Part shown: piece by piece, positions 25,995 to 34,082 of the stretch
How positions within the stretch are numbered: position 1 is the stretch's first letter
Layout of the letters: each line of letters opens with the position of its first letter
Origin: Nitrospiraceae bacterium
GTDB taxonomy: Bacteria; Nitrospirota; Nitrospiria; Nitrospirales; Nitrospiraceae
Direction: 5' to 3'
Assembly (NCBI GenBank): GCA_013140715.1
Contig: JABFSG010000078.1
Location: 1 to 41,804 of the forward strand
Length of the DNA: 41,804 nt
Made by a program: the position numbers and the translations under genes
The notes under the pieces: generated by a model
What the model was told of the DNA's origin: nothing
The model's database searches: none
What the model saw: the letters and a program-made list of their open reading frames with translations, nothing else

Positions 25995-26026
25995 ACGGCG
26001 GCCCAACCTTGTGGTTGGACCGCCGT
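25995..26026. terminator. Imperfect hairpin between convergent peroxidase genes
   Basis: ACGGCGG and CCAACC pair with GGTTGG and CCGCCGT around a TTGT loop, with one mismatch. It lies between convergent genes and may act on either strand. The rest of 25781-26103 holds only this and two neighbouring hairpins; no gene is seen. Confidence 0.45.
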
Positions 26027-26060
26027 CCAGAAAGCTCTCATCGTATCTTCAGAGAGAGGG

Positions 26061-26093
26061 GCGGGGCATCGACTCCATCGGTCGATGCTCCGC
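26061..26093 (-). terminator. Hairpin after the minus-strand peroxidase gene
   Basis: GCGGGGCATCGAC pairs with GTCGATGCTCCGC (one weak pair), beginning about 11 bases beyond the stop of the minus-strand gene. There is no T-run. Confidence 0.55.
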
Positions 26094-26103
26094 CTAATAC
26101 CGG

Positions 26104-27231
26104 TTATTGCGGAAAGCTGCTTGGCGGCGTGACATGCTTCCAGCCTTCGCCGGCCAGCGTGCGAAGAAACTGCACAAGATCCTGCTTCTCTTCCTTCGTC
26201 AATTCGAGCGGAAGGATCAACGGATCCTGGTGTGGGTTCTTCACACCGCCCTGATTGTAGAAATTCACGACTTCCTCGAGCGTTTTGAAGCGGCCGTCAT
26301 GCATATAGGGTGCGCTACGGCTGATCTCCCGCAGGGTCGGGGTCTTGAATGCGCCGATATCTTCGGCATTCTTGGTCACCATATATCGCCCGAGATCCAC
26401 TTTGTTTTCGTCCCAGCCGATGCCGAGATTGTGGAATTTTTCGTCGGTGAAGTTGAACCCGGAATGGCACTTTGTGCAGCGGGCTTTGTCCCGGAACAGA
26501 AGGAGGCCGCGTTGCGCCGTGGCTGGAATGGCTTCCGCTTCCCCGCCCTGATCAAATCGGTCTGCCGGGCTGTTGCCGGAAAGGACGGTGCGTTGAAAGC
26601 TGGCAATGGCCTTGCCCACGTTGCCGATCGTGATATCTTCGCCGAAGGTTTGGAGGAAGAGCGTTTTGTAGCCTTGGATCTTCTTCATCTTCGTGATCAT
26701 GACTTCATAGTTGGGAAAGCCATGCTCGATCGGGTTGGTAAAGGGTCCGATCGATTGATCTTCCAATGTGGCGGCCCGACCGTCCCAGAATTGGGCGCTG
26801 CTGAATACCCGGTTGAAGGAAGCAGGCGCGCTACGGCCGCCCTTTTGGCCTCGGATGCCTGCGGAGACCGGTTGGCCGTCTGTAAATCCATATTGCGGCA
26901 GGTGGCAGCTTGCACAGGCGATCGTATTGTCGTTCGACAACCGTTTGTCGAAGAACAGGATCCGGCCTAACTCGACTTTTTGAGTCGTCATGGGATTATC
27001 GGGAGTAATGACCATGGCACTCTCTTCCAGACCCAACGGAAGCTTGAACTTGTACTCGTTCGAGACGACAGCATCCGCATTCGGCGTGGCGATCCAGGAC
27101 GATAGCATTGCCACCGCGCAGACGGCCAAGCTTCCAAGCACGCGCTTGCCCAAAGGAAGTGAATCGCTAAAAACCGCCTTTCGGAGTGGAGTCGACGGCG
27201 GCAGTTCGGTATTCGGTCTGGATCGTTTCAT
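26104..27231 (-). CDS. Di-heme cytochrome c peroxidase family protein
   Basis: I chose the start at 27231 (375 residues) because GGAGGAG precedes it and an export signal follows (residues 28-54, ADA-type site); longer in-frame starts give a non-signal N-terminus. Heme sites are CASCH (Cys106, Cys109, His110) and CTKCH (Cys252, Cys255, His256). Family landmarks include FFDKRLSNDNTIAC, FWDGRAATLEDQ, FKTPTLREISRSAPYMHDG and VVNFYNQGG. The size fits classical periplasmic cytochrome c peroxidases. It is transcribed toward the larger relative at 24107; the two are too different to be a recent duplication. Confidence 0.93.
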   Translation of the reverse strand: MKRSRPNTELPPSTPLRKAVFSDSLPLGKRVLGSLAVCAVAMLSSWIATPNADAVVSNEYKFKLPLGLEESAMVITPDNPMTTQKVELGRILFFDKRLSNDNTIACASCHLPQYGFTDGQPVSAGIRGQKGGRSAPASFNRVFSSAQFWDGRAATLEDQSIGPFTNPIEHGFPNYEVMITKMKKIQGYKTLFLQTFGEDITIGNVGKAIASFQRTVLSGNSPADRFDQGGEAEAIPATAQRGLLLFRDKARCTKCHSGFNFTDEKFHNLGIGWDENKVDLGRYMVTKNAEDIGAFKTPTLREISRSAPYMHDGRFKTLEEVVNFYNQGGVKNPHQDPLILPLELTKEEKQDLVQFLRTLAGEGWKHVTPPSSFPQ

Positions 27232-27691
27232 TGCAGCTCCTCCCGGTTGTGTTGTAATGACCTGCGGTCCCTTGTTTGAGAGCGGTGGGCAGTCCTTTCT
27301 GCCAGTTCTCTGCATTGTGTCGAAGCATCGGAAACTCAATGTCGTCGGGCAAGCTTCCATGGCGCGAATCGTACCCATCATGCTTATTCTTTGCAAGTCC
27401 TTTTTTTCGCCATTTTGAACGAACACTCAGCTGTCACGGTGCCTAGTGGATGCCGGTTTAGGTTCGGTCAGTCTGCTGCCGACCGTGCAATATCTGTCGG
27501 AGAGTAACCAATTGCGCGAGGGAAATTGGAATGGGAAATAAGGGGTGAACTGTGAAGGCCGGGCACGGGGTAGGTCGCCCGGTTTATCCTAATTTCGCCT
27601 GCTCGATGAACTGGACAGACCAAAATCTAGAAGGAAATGAGAGTACAGCAGTTCTCTGCCAGGTGCTGCTCAATGGCTGATAGCAAGATAA
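27232..27691. other. Intergenic region with the peroxidase promoter
   Basis: It should contain the promoter of the minus-strand peroxidase gene. A hairpin, CCGGGC (27559-27564) with GCCCGG (27577-27582) followed by TTT, and a GGGTGAACTGTGAAGGC stretch are the only visible structures. No gene is seen. Confidence 0.4.
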
Positions 27692-28360
27692 TTATTTATA
27701 GTGTTCTCGGTCCTTCTGAAACTCAGGGTGATATGGACCTGCAGGGAGTCCGTAGCCCGATCGGTTGGCGGCAAAGTTATTCGCCTGAATGGCAATGGGG
27801 CGATACTGCACGGTCGTTGCCGTAATGGCAGCATTTACTGCTGCGACAACCAAGGCACCGATGAGTCCGCCCCCGCCTCCGCCGCCTCCGCTGTCGTGAA
27901 CGACTCGTTCTTTATGTGTCCAGAGGACGTCTCCGGTGGTGGCCTCTACCAACCGATATTCGGCCCCCACGATAATATTGGACGCCAATACGATATAGGA
28001 AGTAGTCCAGTCCGTGATGGTCACGTAGAGAATCGAATCTGTTCCGAAGACTTCCTTGAATTTATCCGGTGGCACAGCAGCGATGGCCCCTTCATCCGTG
28101 GCTCCCAGATCGGTAAGAATGGCCTGAACGAGGAAGACCGGAAACACGTAGTAACCACGTTCGGCAAATGCGGCACTTACGGTGGTGAGGAATACGGCTG
28201 GGGCATCCACAGCCGTCGTTTTATTGGCTGGAGGAACGACCAGAATCGATCGCGGCTGATGGTCGAAGAATTTTGTGTAGTCGGGCTTAGGGGGCGGCGT
28301 AATACATGCTGACAGCAGGAGGAGCGAAGCGGCTGCGAGCACTAATGAGGCATGTTTCAT
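27692..28360 (-). CDS. DUF799 (GNA1162-type) lipoprotein
   Basis: The 222-residue product starts at an ATG overlapping the upstream gene (ATGA). It has a lipobox, LLSAC (Cys19), then the DUF799 pattern ILVVPPANKTTAVDA, a YYVFPVF segment and DSILYVTITDW, followed by a Gly8 run and a hydrophobic stretch (about 160-182). DUF799 proteins are found with DUF4810 and CsgG-like lipoproteins in many Gram-negative bacteria, and their fold resembles the CsgG/TolB N-terminal domain. It is the last gene of a four-lipoprotein operon. The exact function is unknown; an outer-membrane assembly is likely. Confidence 0.88.
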   Translation of the reverse strand: MKHASLVLAAASLLLLSACITPPPKPDYTKFFDHQPRSILVVPPANKTTAVDAPAVFLTTVSAAFAERGYYVFPVFLVQAILTDLGATDEGAIAAVPPDKFKEVFGTDSILYVTITDWTTSYIVLASNIIVGAEYRLVEATTGDVLWTHKERVVHDSGGGGGGGGLIGALVVAAVNAAITATTVQYRPIAIQANNFAANRSGYGLPAGPYHPEFQKDREHYK

Positions 28361-28749
28361 GGTGCAGGCGTCTTTTCTTTGTCTTTGACCTTCCGTCCTT
28401 GAATGCGAGTAATCATCGTATCCATCAGGGGCTTCGATTCCGGATACAAGGAGGCTTCTTTCTGCAATTCCATAATAGCTTCGTCGGGTTTGCCTTGCTT
28501 GAACAGGAGATAGCCATAGTCCGCGTGGATGCCAGGGCCTACTTTCTGCGTGCCGTTCGACTGTGCTTCGTTGATTGTTGAAATGAGCATGGCGGCGGCT
28601 TCAACCTCACCTCCTGTTCCGGCCTGTTGCTGCCGGGAGAACAGACTATCTTCGTACGATCCCCAGTAGAAATTCTTCTGAGGAGCGCAGGCAATCGAGG
28701 TGAGTATCAGCGCCGTTAGAACGAGAGAGGAAAGGAATTGCGTTTTCAT
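28357..28749 (-). CDS. DUF4810 lipoprotein
   Basis: The 130-residue product has a lipobox, TSIAC (Cys21), and the DUF4810 signature FYWGSYEDSL. A TPR-like helical part follows (GYLLFKQGKPDEAIMELQKEA) and a Lys-rich tail. It overlaps the genes on both sides by four bases. DUF4810 and DUF799 proteins are regularly encoded together with a CsgG-like protein, as here. Confidence 0.88.
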   Translation of the reverse strand: MKTQFLSSLVLTALILTSIACAPQKNFYWGSYEDSLFSRQQQAGTGGEVEAAAMLISTINEAQSNGTQKVGPGIHADYGYLLFKQGKPDEAIMELQKEASLYPESKPLMDTMITRIQGRKVKDKEKTPAP

Positions 28750-29090
28750 CGGACGTCGATGGTGCGCGTAGAACCGGTACCGATAAATACTTTCTGTTTC
28801 AATCGAGTCATTCCTGCTTCACGGATTTCGATCTCATGAGTCCCAGGAGTGACGCCGAGTTGCCCGCCAGACCGGTAGGCATCGCCGGTGCCGATGGCCG
28901 TGCCGTCCAGAAAGATTTCAGCGTGGCTGCCGATATTGGAAAACCGAATGTACCCTTCATCCTTGTTTTGATCAACGTTGGACGTAGTGGTCTGCGAAAC
29001 AGGGCCAAAGAGCGGTGCGAGCAGCCCACACCCGGATAGGAGTATGGCGCCGATAAGGGATAGACCTGGGCGCACAATGTTCCTGCTCAT
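28746..29090 (-). CDS. PEGA-domain lipoprotein
   Basis: The 114-residue product starts after GGAGGAG, with a lipobox, LLSGC (Cys21). Residues of about 47-114 form a PEGA domain (IRFSNIGSHAEIFLDGTAIGTG...VTPGTHEIEIREAG), a small beta-sandwich common on surface proteins. It lies 16 bases after the CsgG-like gene and overlaps the DUF4810 gene by four bases. PEGA is not a usual member of the DUF799/DUF4810/CsgG set. Confidence 0.85.
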   Translation of the reverse strand: MSRNIVRPGLSLIGAILLSGCGLLAPLFGPVSQTTTSNVDQNKDEGYIRFSNIGSHAEIFLDGTAIGTGDAYRSGGQLGVTPGTHEIEIREAGMTRLKQKVFIGTGSTRTIDVR

Positions 29091-29106
29091 GACTTGCTCC
29101 TCCTGC

Positions 29107-30096
29107 CTAGAACTGAATCAGGTGGTCCGTCGTCGGTGTCGCTCCACTGATCAGGCGACAAATGGACCCCTCGCTGGTTTCAGAATCGCCAAAGAACGAC
29201 AGCACTTCCAGCTCGCCGACCTGGGTGTGTGGGAGTTGCACATTGAATCCTGTTTGCGAGCTCTTGATCACTTTGCCCTGGGCCATGACCTTCAGATGGT
29301 CGCCTACCCGCAACCCCTGGCGTTGTCCGCCTGAGACAATGACATGGGCACCTTCAACGGTGAGAATACTGGTCGTCCAGGGTTTGTCGGAGAGCTTGTT
29401 TATGAGTTTGTCGAGGAGATTCACCACCGCAGCGGACAATGCCTTATCGCCCAATGTGGAATCGAATGTCGCACGGTCGCCGAGGCCGAGGATCGTCGAT
29501 TGTTCGAGTGTCGCATCGCCGGCTCCGTCGTCGCTAAAAAAGGCGTGGCCTGTGCGTGGATCCACCATCCTGGCGTTGACCTTCGCATGTGCGATCTGTT
29601 GCCGAGATCGAGAGAACATCTGCACTTCCCCAACGTCTTTTCGGCCATATTCGGCTATGGAGCCGAATATCAACGCATCAACGCCAACCATGCTTTGCTT
29701 AAACTGCTCTCGGCTTAGGCCCATTAACTCGCTTTCCGCTTCGAGCTTGTTCAAGTCGATACGTTCGAGCACAATAAATTTTCCCGATCGGGTGAGTTCC
29801 GTGGACAGCATGTCCGCGGCTTGCTTGCCCAAACGATCGAAGTTCGGGTCGCGGTTATAGGCTTCGCCAAACAGGCTCGACGAGCCGGCCTTGGCTTCGT
29901 TGGTAAACCGGGCCACCGCGATTTTTCGTTTCAAAATGCGAGCCGATGAGTTGGATAAGGCGCCTGCTAGATTCGTCGGTGCTTGAGCCGCAGGGTTAGA
30001 CGCGGTCGGGCGTGAATCGACAACCGCGCGTTTATCGTAGCCGGCACAACTTGGAAGAAGGAAAAGAGAAAGCAGCAGAATCGCGAACTGTTTCAT
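29107..30096 (-). CDS. CsgG-family lipoprotein
   Basis: I chose the start at 30096 (329 residues) because it opens a lipoprotein signal with lipobox LPSC (Cys17). The upstream in-frame ATG at 30174 adds an unrelated stretch. The body follows the CsgG/HfaB pattern: KIAVARFTNEAKAGSS, LGKQAADMLSTELTRSGKFIVLERIDLNKLEAE, DALIFGSIAEYGRKD and KVNARMVDPRTGHAFFSDDGAG. CsgG forms the outer-membrane pore for curli; related proteins occur without curli. No curli subunit gene is nearby. It is the first gene of a lipoprotein operon. Confidence 0.88.
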   Translation of the reverse strand: MKQFAILLLSLFLLPSCAGYDKRAVVDSRPTASNPAAQAPTNLAGALSNSSARILKRKIAVARFTNEAKAGSSSLFGEAYNRDPNFDRLGKQAADMLSTELTRSGKFIVLERIDLNKLEAESELMGLSREQFKQSMVGVDALIFGSIAEYGRKDVGEVQMFSRSRQQIAHAKVNARMVDPRTGHAFFSDDGAGDATLEQSTILGLGDRATFDSTLGDKALSAAVVNLLDKLINKLSDKPWTTSILTVEGAHVIVSGGQRQGLRVGDHLKVMAQGKVIKSSQTGFNVQLPHTQVGELEVLSFFGDSETSEGSICRLISGATPTTDHLIQF

Positions 30097-30289
30097 GCCC
30101 ACCCCAACAGCAACCGCGATTGGGACTTGAAGTATAACCGAGATCACGGTACCAGAAACGCGAATCTTCGGCAAGTACGGACACTGGAGGGAGAGCTAAG
30201 CGGAAGGTCGCTCAGCAATCGGGAGGTAGATTCACGCGCAGTGGAGGTAGGGGAAATAGCACAGGGTTGAGGCAGGGGGCGCCACACAT

Positions 30290-31489
30290 TCATTCAGCGT
30301 GCTTGAGTTGGTACAGGATGAGCCCTGTGAGAGCGATCCCGCAAAACATGGCTCCCGCATAGAAAGTGAATGGGGCGCCAAGCTGATCCCACAGGAATCC
30401 GGCGAGGATGCTCGCAATCAACATCGCCCCGCCGCTGGCTAAATTGAAGAAGCCATATGCCGTCCCGCGTAGATCGGCAGGCACCGTGTTGGCGACCATG
30501 GAAGCGAGCAAGCCTTGCGTCATGCCTAGGTGCAGGCCCCAGAGTCCTACACCGACTAAGACAATGCTCCAGTGATCGTTCGTCGCCAAGACGAGATCGG
30601 CTGCTATCAGAACCAGAAGACCGAGTGTGAGCAGGCGGGTGTGACTCATCCGATCGGAGAGCTTGCCGAACGGATAGGCTGAGCAGGCGTAGGTCGCATT
30701 CATCGCGACCATCACGAGAGGAACGAGGGCGATGGGAATTCCACTCTGCTGGGCGCGAAGCACCAAAAAGGCTTCGCTGAATCGAGCCAGCGTAAAGATG
30801 GCTCCGAAGCCCACCACCCACCAATAGGTTGACCCTAAGCGGGTCAGCGTTTCCCATTGAATGGGATTCCTGCCTGTGGATGTCTGCCGATGCGCAGGCT
30901 CCTGGATGCCGAACGTCAAGAGCCCTACGGCCATCAAGCCCGGTACGAGGGCCACCCAGAAGACGGCCCGAAAGTCATTGGACCAGAGCAGCATCAATCC
31001 GACTGCGAGCAGGGGGCCGAGGAACGCGCCGACCGTATCGAGCGACTGCCGCAAGCCGAAGGCGGCGCCACGAAGATGTGAAGGGGCGATGTCCGCCACC
31101 AGGGCGTCCCGTGGCGCGCCACGCACTCCCTTGCCGACTCTGTCCAGCAAGCGCGCAGTCAGGACAAGGTCCACAGTGGAAGCGATTGCAAAGAGTGGTT
31201 TGGTGAAGGCTCCCAAGGCGTAGCCGAATAGGGCCAAGCCCTTTCGCTTGCCCCAATAGTCGCTCAATGTGCCGGAAAAGACTTTGACGATCAGTGCCAG
31301 AGACTCGGCGAGTCCTTCGACCAGGCCAACCATGATAGTGCCGGTTCCCAGAACTGTGACCATGAACAGGGGCAGCAGGCTATGGATCATTTCCGAGGAG
31401 ATATCCATCAGCAAACTGACAAAACCCAACACCCAGATTCCCGAGGGAATCTGGCGCAGGGGTTGTTCCATTTGTGTTTCAGTCTTCAT
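30290..31489 (-). CDS. Major facilitator superfamily transporter
   Basis: This 399-residue protein has about 12 hydrophobic helices. The MFS A-type loop appears as GTLSDYWGKRKG after helix 2 and again as GKLSDRMSHTR in the second half. A conserved LLDRVGKGVRGAPRDALVAD loop marks a widespread bacterial subgroup of unknown substrate. It is flanked by unrelated genes, so the cargo cannot be inferred. The start at 31489 precedes a short polar N-terminus; an internal Met at residue 7 is possible. Confidence 0.9.
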   Translation of the reverse strand: MKTETQMEQPLRQIPSGIWVLGFVSLLMDISSEMIHSLLPLFMVTVLGTGTIMVGLVEGLAESLALIVKVFSGTLSDYWGKRKGLALFGYALGAFTKPLFAIASTVDLVLTARLLDRVGKGVRGAPRDALVADIAPSHLRGAAFGLRQSLDTVGAFLGPLLAVGLMLLWSNDFRAVFWVALVPGLMAVGLLTFGIQEPAHRQTSTGRNPIQWETLTRLGSTYWWVVGFGAIFTLARFSEAFLVLRAQQSGIPIALVPLVMVAMNATYACSAYPFGKLSDRMSHTRLLTLGLLVLIAADLVLATNDHWSIVLVGVGLWGLHLGMTQGLLASMVANTVPADLRGTAYGFFNLASGGAMLIASILAGFLWDQLGAPFTFYAGAMFCGIALTGLILYQLKHAE

Positions 31490-31678
31490 CCGATAGTCGT
31501 GCGCTTAGCGGTCCAATGTTGGCCAGAAACACGAGTTATTCTATGTGTGAAAGGTCGGCCAAGGCCATAGAATTATCTTGCCCAATCGATCAGTCTTATG
31601 GCCGCATTGTGTGGGGAGAGAGACGATATCGGTCAGCCTCGCTGGGCCGGCGTTCTGCACGCATCGCGGAGGAGTTTA

Positions 31679-31945
31679 TCAGAGCGAACCGATGAACGAT
31701 TGTGTGAGGCAAACCAGGCTCATCGCGAGGGAGCCGTAGGCAGTGATCAGTGCAAAGCTACGGACATGTTTGGGACCCCATACCATCTTGACGACGGTGG
31801 GAAAGTAGATCACCGAGGTCCATTCCGGTGGATCGGTGATCCAGCGCCATTTCTGTTTGATTCCATATAGCAATAGCGAGCCATAGGCTACGCCGATGGC
31901 ACAGACGACAAGTTCCAGCGTTTCTACGAAGCGTGCTCCTTGCAT
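31679..31945 (-). CDS. Small membrane protein, paralogue of the gene at 35766
   Basis: The 88-residue protein has hydrophobic segments at about 9-27, a middle amphipathic part and one at about 62-85. The core ITDPPEWTSVIYFPTVVKM and VWGPKHVR is almost identical to the protein at 35766-36014. I recognise no named family. Upstream DNA is also similar between the copies (GTATCAAGAAAA here, GTATTAAGAAGA there), so the duplication covered the promoter. The ribosome-binding site is weak. Confidence 0.75.
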   Translation of the reverse strand: MQGARFVETLELVVCAIGVAYGSLLLYGIKQKWRWITDPPEWTSVIYFPTVVKMVWGPKHVRSFALITAYGSLAMSLVCLTQSFIGSL

Positions 31946-32014
31946 CCTTGCTTTTCCATTGCCGTATCAAGAAAACCGGACAGGCTCCTATCTGAATGCT
32001 TGTCGCGAAGATTG

Positions 32015-32725
32015 TTAAAACTGGTACCGAGCAGCGAAGAGCAACTCGTTCGCGTGGAGACTCGTTGTCGTCAACTCAAGCCCGCTTACGCTTGCATTAG
32101 CCCACACCGCGCTTCCAAGGTCTGTGTAGCGGTAACTCAGCTCCAACAGCATAATCTCGGTGAGGTTGACGGCGATGCCGGCGCCGACGTTCCAGGCAAA
32201 ACTCGTGTGAGTTTCCTTGAACGTATCGAATACCGGCGAACCGACTATGTTCAGAGTCGTCGTGGATTTATTGATGGCGGCTCCAATCCCCCCTCCGACA
32301 AAAGGTGTAAACGATGTCGTGTTCACAAAGTCGTAATAGATATTGGTAAACAGCGTCTGACTCCCTATTTTACTGGTAAGGCCTATCAGGGTTGCTGCAT
32401 TGATATACACGGGATTCACGTCGTAACCGAAGTTCGCCCGGTTGAGGAATTCGAACTCCGTGCGCAGTGCCATCCCATGTTTGCGCCAGTTGTAACCGAT
32501 CGCTGCTCCTAACGGCATGACTGTGTCGTGAGAATCTGTCTTTGTCAGGGATAGTTGTCCCGCAGGTCCTCGCGAGGTGTTGGCAATATCGCTTGCAGCC
32601 ATCGCGGAACCTCCAATCTTGCCTGCAATATAGAGCGGTGAAAGGGGGGTGTCCAGCGCTGATGCTTCCTCGGCTGAGAATAGCGCTACGAACGCGAGCG
32701 CGACATAACGTATTGTCTGATTCAT
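32015..32725 (-). CDS. Outer-membrane beta-barrel protein
   Basis: The 236-residue product starts after TTGGAGGA. A signal peptide covers residues 1-23. The rest alternates polar and hydrophobic residues in strands and ends in Phe (LLFAARYQF), the outer-membrane insertion signature. TPFVGGGIGAAI and LLELSYRYTDLG segments fit the OmpA-like/porin (OMP_b-brl) small-barrel group. Function and regulation cannot be told from context. Confidence 0.85.
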   Translation of the reverse strand: MNQTIRYVALAFVALFSAEEASALDTPLSPLYIAGKIGGSAMAASDIANTSRGPAGQLSLTKTDSHDTVMPLGAAIGYNWRKHGMALRTEFEFLNRANFGYDVNPVYINAATLIGLTSKIGSQTLFTNIYYDFVNTTSFTPFVGGGIGAAINKSTTTLNIVGSPVFDTFKETHTSFAWNVGAGIAVNLTEIMLLELSYRYTDLGSAVWANASVSGLELTTTSLHANELLFAARYQF

Positions 32726-33110
32726 CTGTCCTCCAATAGAAGAAAAACCAACTATAGATCAACCCAGGCCAGTCGAAAAGCTTAATGGAAAATTACTGCA
32801 TGGCTGAGAGGAGATTCGAACTGTGGAATAGATCCGCCTCCGCCTCACATCGTACTGAGTAAATACCCATGTCTTGCACCGCTCTCTCCTCGAAGTTCTC
32901 ACCATGTCGCGCGATCCACTGACACGATTTGTGTCATCGTGAATTTGATTCAGAATTGGCCGGGCCTCAAAGAGGTTGTACGAAAAGTACCCCCAGACAA
33001 TTTTTCGCCATTCGTTACTTCACAAGGAGTTAGCCGAGACGGGCAGTGGCGTGGGACTTGCTCTATCCACAGGTTGTTCACATGTGCAACCTTCATGGAG
33101 GATTGGCGAT
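32726..33110. other. Intergenic region between divergent genes
   Basis: It must hold promoters for the outer-membrane protein (-) and the VPLP-CTERM-like protein (+). The only structure seen is CGAAAA and TTTTTCG around a GTACCCCC core (32981-33007). No gene is supported. Confidence 0.4.
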
Positions 33111-33815
33111 ATGCAGACCGAAAAGCAGTTGTCGATCAAAGGGTTATACCTGCCGGCGATCGCGCTGTGTTCTTTTCTCTTCTCCGGAAACGCCGCTCAT
33201 GCGGCTCTGGTGACGTTTTCTTTTACAGGAGGCGCCAGTACCATTAGCGGGGCATTGCTCTCAACTCCGCTGGGGCCATCTCCGTTGAGTCTGGGCCTAC
33301 CTGTGACGGGCTCGTTCCAATTCGACACTATGACCGGTGGTGTCGGCGGCAATTATCCCGGCGCAGTGAAAGCGATGACTCTGACGATCGGCAGCTACAC
33401 CTCGGCGTTCGCTCTCGGAGCGAACGCGGTGACGATTCTTCAGAATACGAACTTGGGCGGTGGACTGGTGGGAGATCGGTGGAAGCTGGTCACGGCAGCC
33501 GATGGCCCTCCGGTCAAGGGCTATACCCCGTTCAGTTTCGACCTCCAACTGGACCGAGAAGGCGGAGGTCTATTTCCCAATACCGATCTGCAAAATCCAC
33601 CGAGCCTTTCATCTTCCTCATCACCTCTCACGGCGACGAGATGGCGTCTCATGTTTCAGAATGACGATGGGAATGTGGTTACTGCTCGAGGGACGTTTCA
33701 AAGCTTGACCGCAGTACCGTTGCCGTCATCCGCCATCCTGTTCGGTGTCGGTCTTATCGCACTCGTCGGTCTTGGCGCCGGTGGATTGCGAAACCTTCGC
33801 GGTCCGCAGGCGTAG
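33111..33815 (+). CDS. Exported protein with VPLP/PEP-CTERM-like sorting signal
   Basis: I chose the ATG at 33111 (234 residues), preceded by GGAGG and opening a signal peptide (residues 1-30, AHAA site). The body is a beta-rich domain of the kind common in PEP-CTERM proteins (VTFSFTGGAS, VTGSFQFDT, SFDLQLDREGG). The C-terminus has the sorting layout: VPLPSSAIL, a hydrophobic helix (IALVGLGAGG) and a basic end (LRNLRG). PEP-CTERM proteins are processed by exosortase and often go to biofilm or exopolysaccharide. No exosortase gene is in the window. Confidence 0.85.
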   Translation: MQTEKQLSIKGLYLPAIALCSFLFSGNAAHAALVTFSFTGGASTISGALLSTPLGPSPLSLGLPVTGSFQFDTMTGGVGGNYPGAVKAMTLTIGSYTSAFALGANAVTILQNTNLGGGLVGDRWKLVTAADGPPVKGYTPFSFDLQLDREGGGLFPNTDLQNPPSLSSSSSPLTATRWRLMFQNDDGNVVTARGTFQSLTAVPLPSSAILFGVGLIALVGLGAGGLRNLRGPQA

Positions 33816-33851
33816 ACGACAAAAAGGTTCCTGAAGATCTGCCTGGATACT

Positions 33852-33949
33852 CCGCTCGGAAGAGCGGGGAGGAATGGCAGCTTGTAGCGAAGCGGAGATA
33901 AATTCCCTCTTGGTTTACAAAAGCCCCGCCCGGCAGGGCGGGGTTCTTT
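33852..33949 (+). terminator. Hairpins after the VPLP-CTERM-like gene, including a terminator
   Basis: A CCGCTC-GGAA-GAGCGG hairpin (33852-33867) is followed by a CCCCGCCC-GGCA-GGGCGGGG stem (33924-33943) with TTCTTT. The second is a good rho-independent terminator. Confidence 0.75.
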
Positions 33950-34082
33950 ACTCGAACCAGGGCTTAGTGCCTCGGTAGGAGGTAGCAAGCCCATTCTTTA
34001 TGGGGATCGAATAGGGGGCGATACCCTTTTCGTTTCTCGGGGCGGACGCAGGTTCTCTATCAGGACCTGTCTCAAGAGGTGA

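Noticed and set aside
29107-30096. Curli secretion operon
   Set aside because: Only the CsgG-like component is present; no CsgA/B, CsgE or CsgF candidates are seen beside it.
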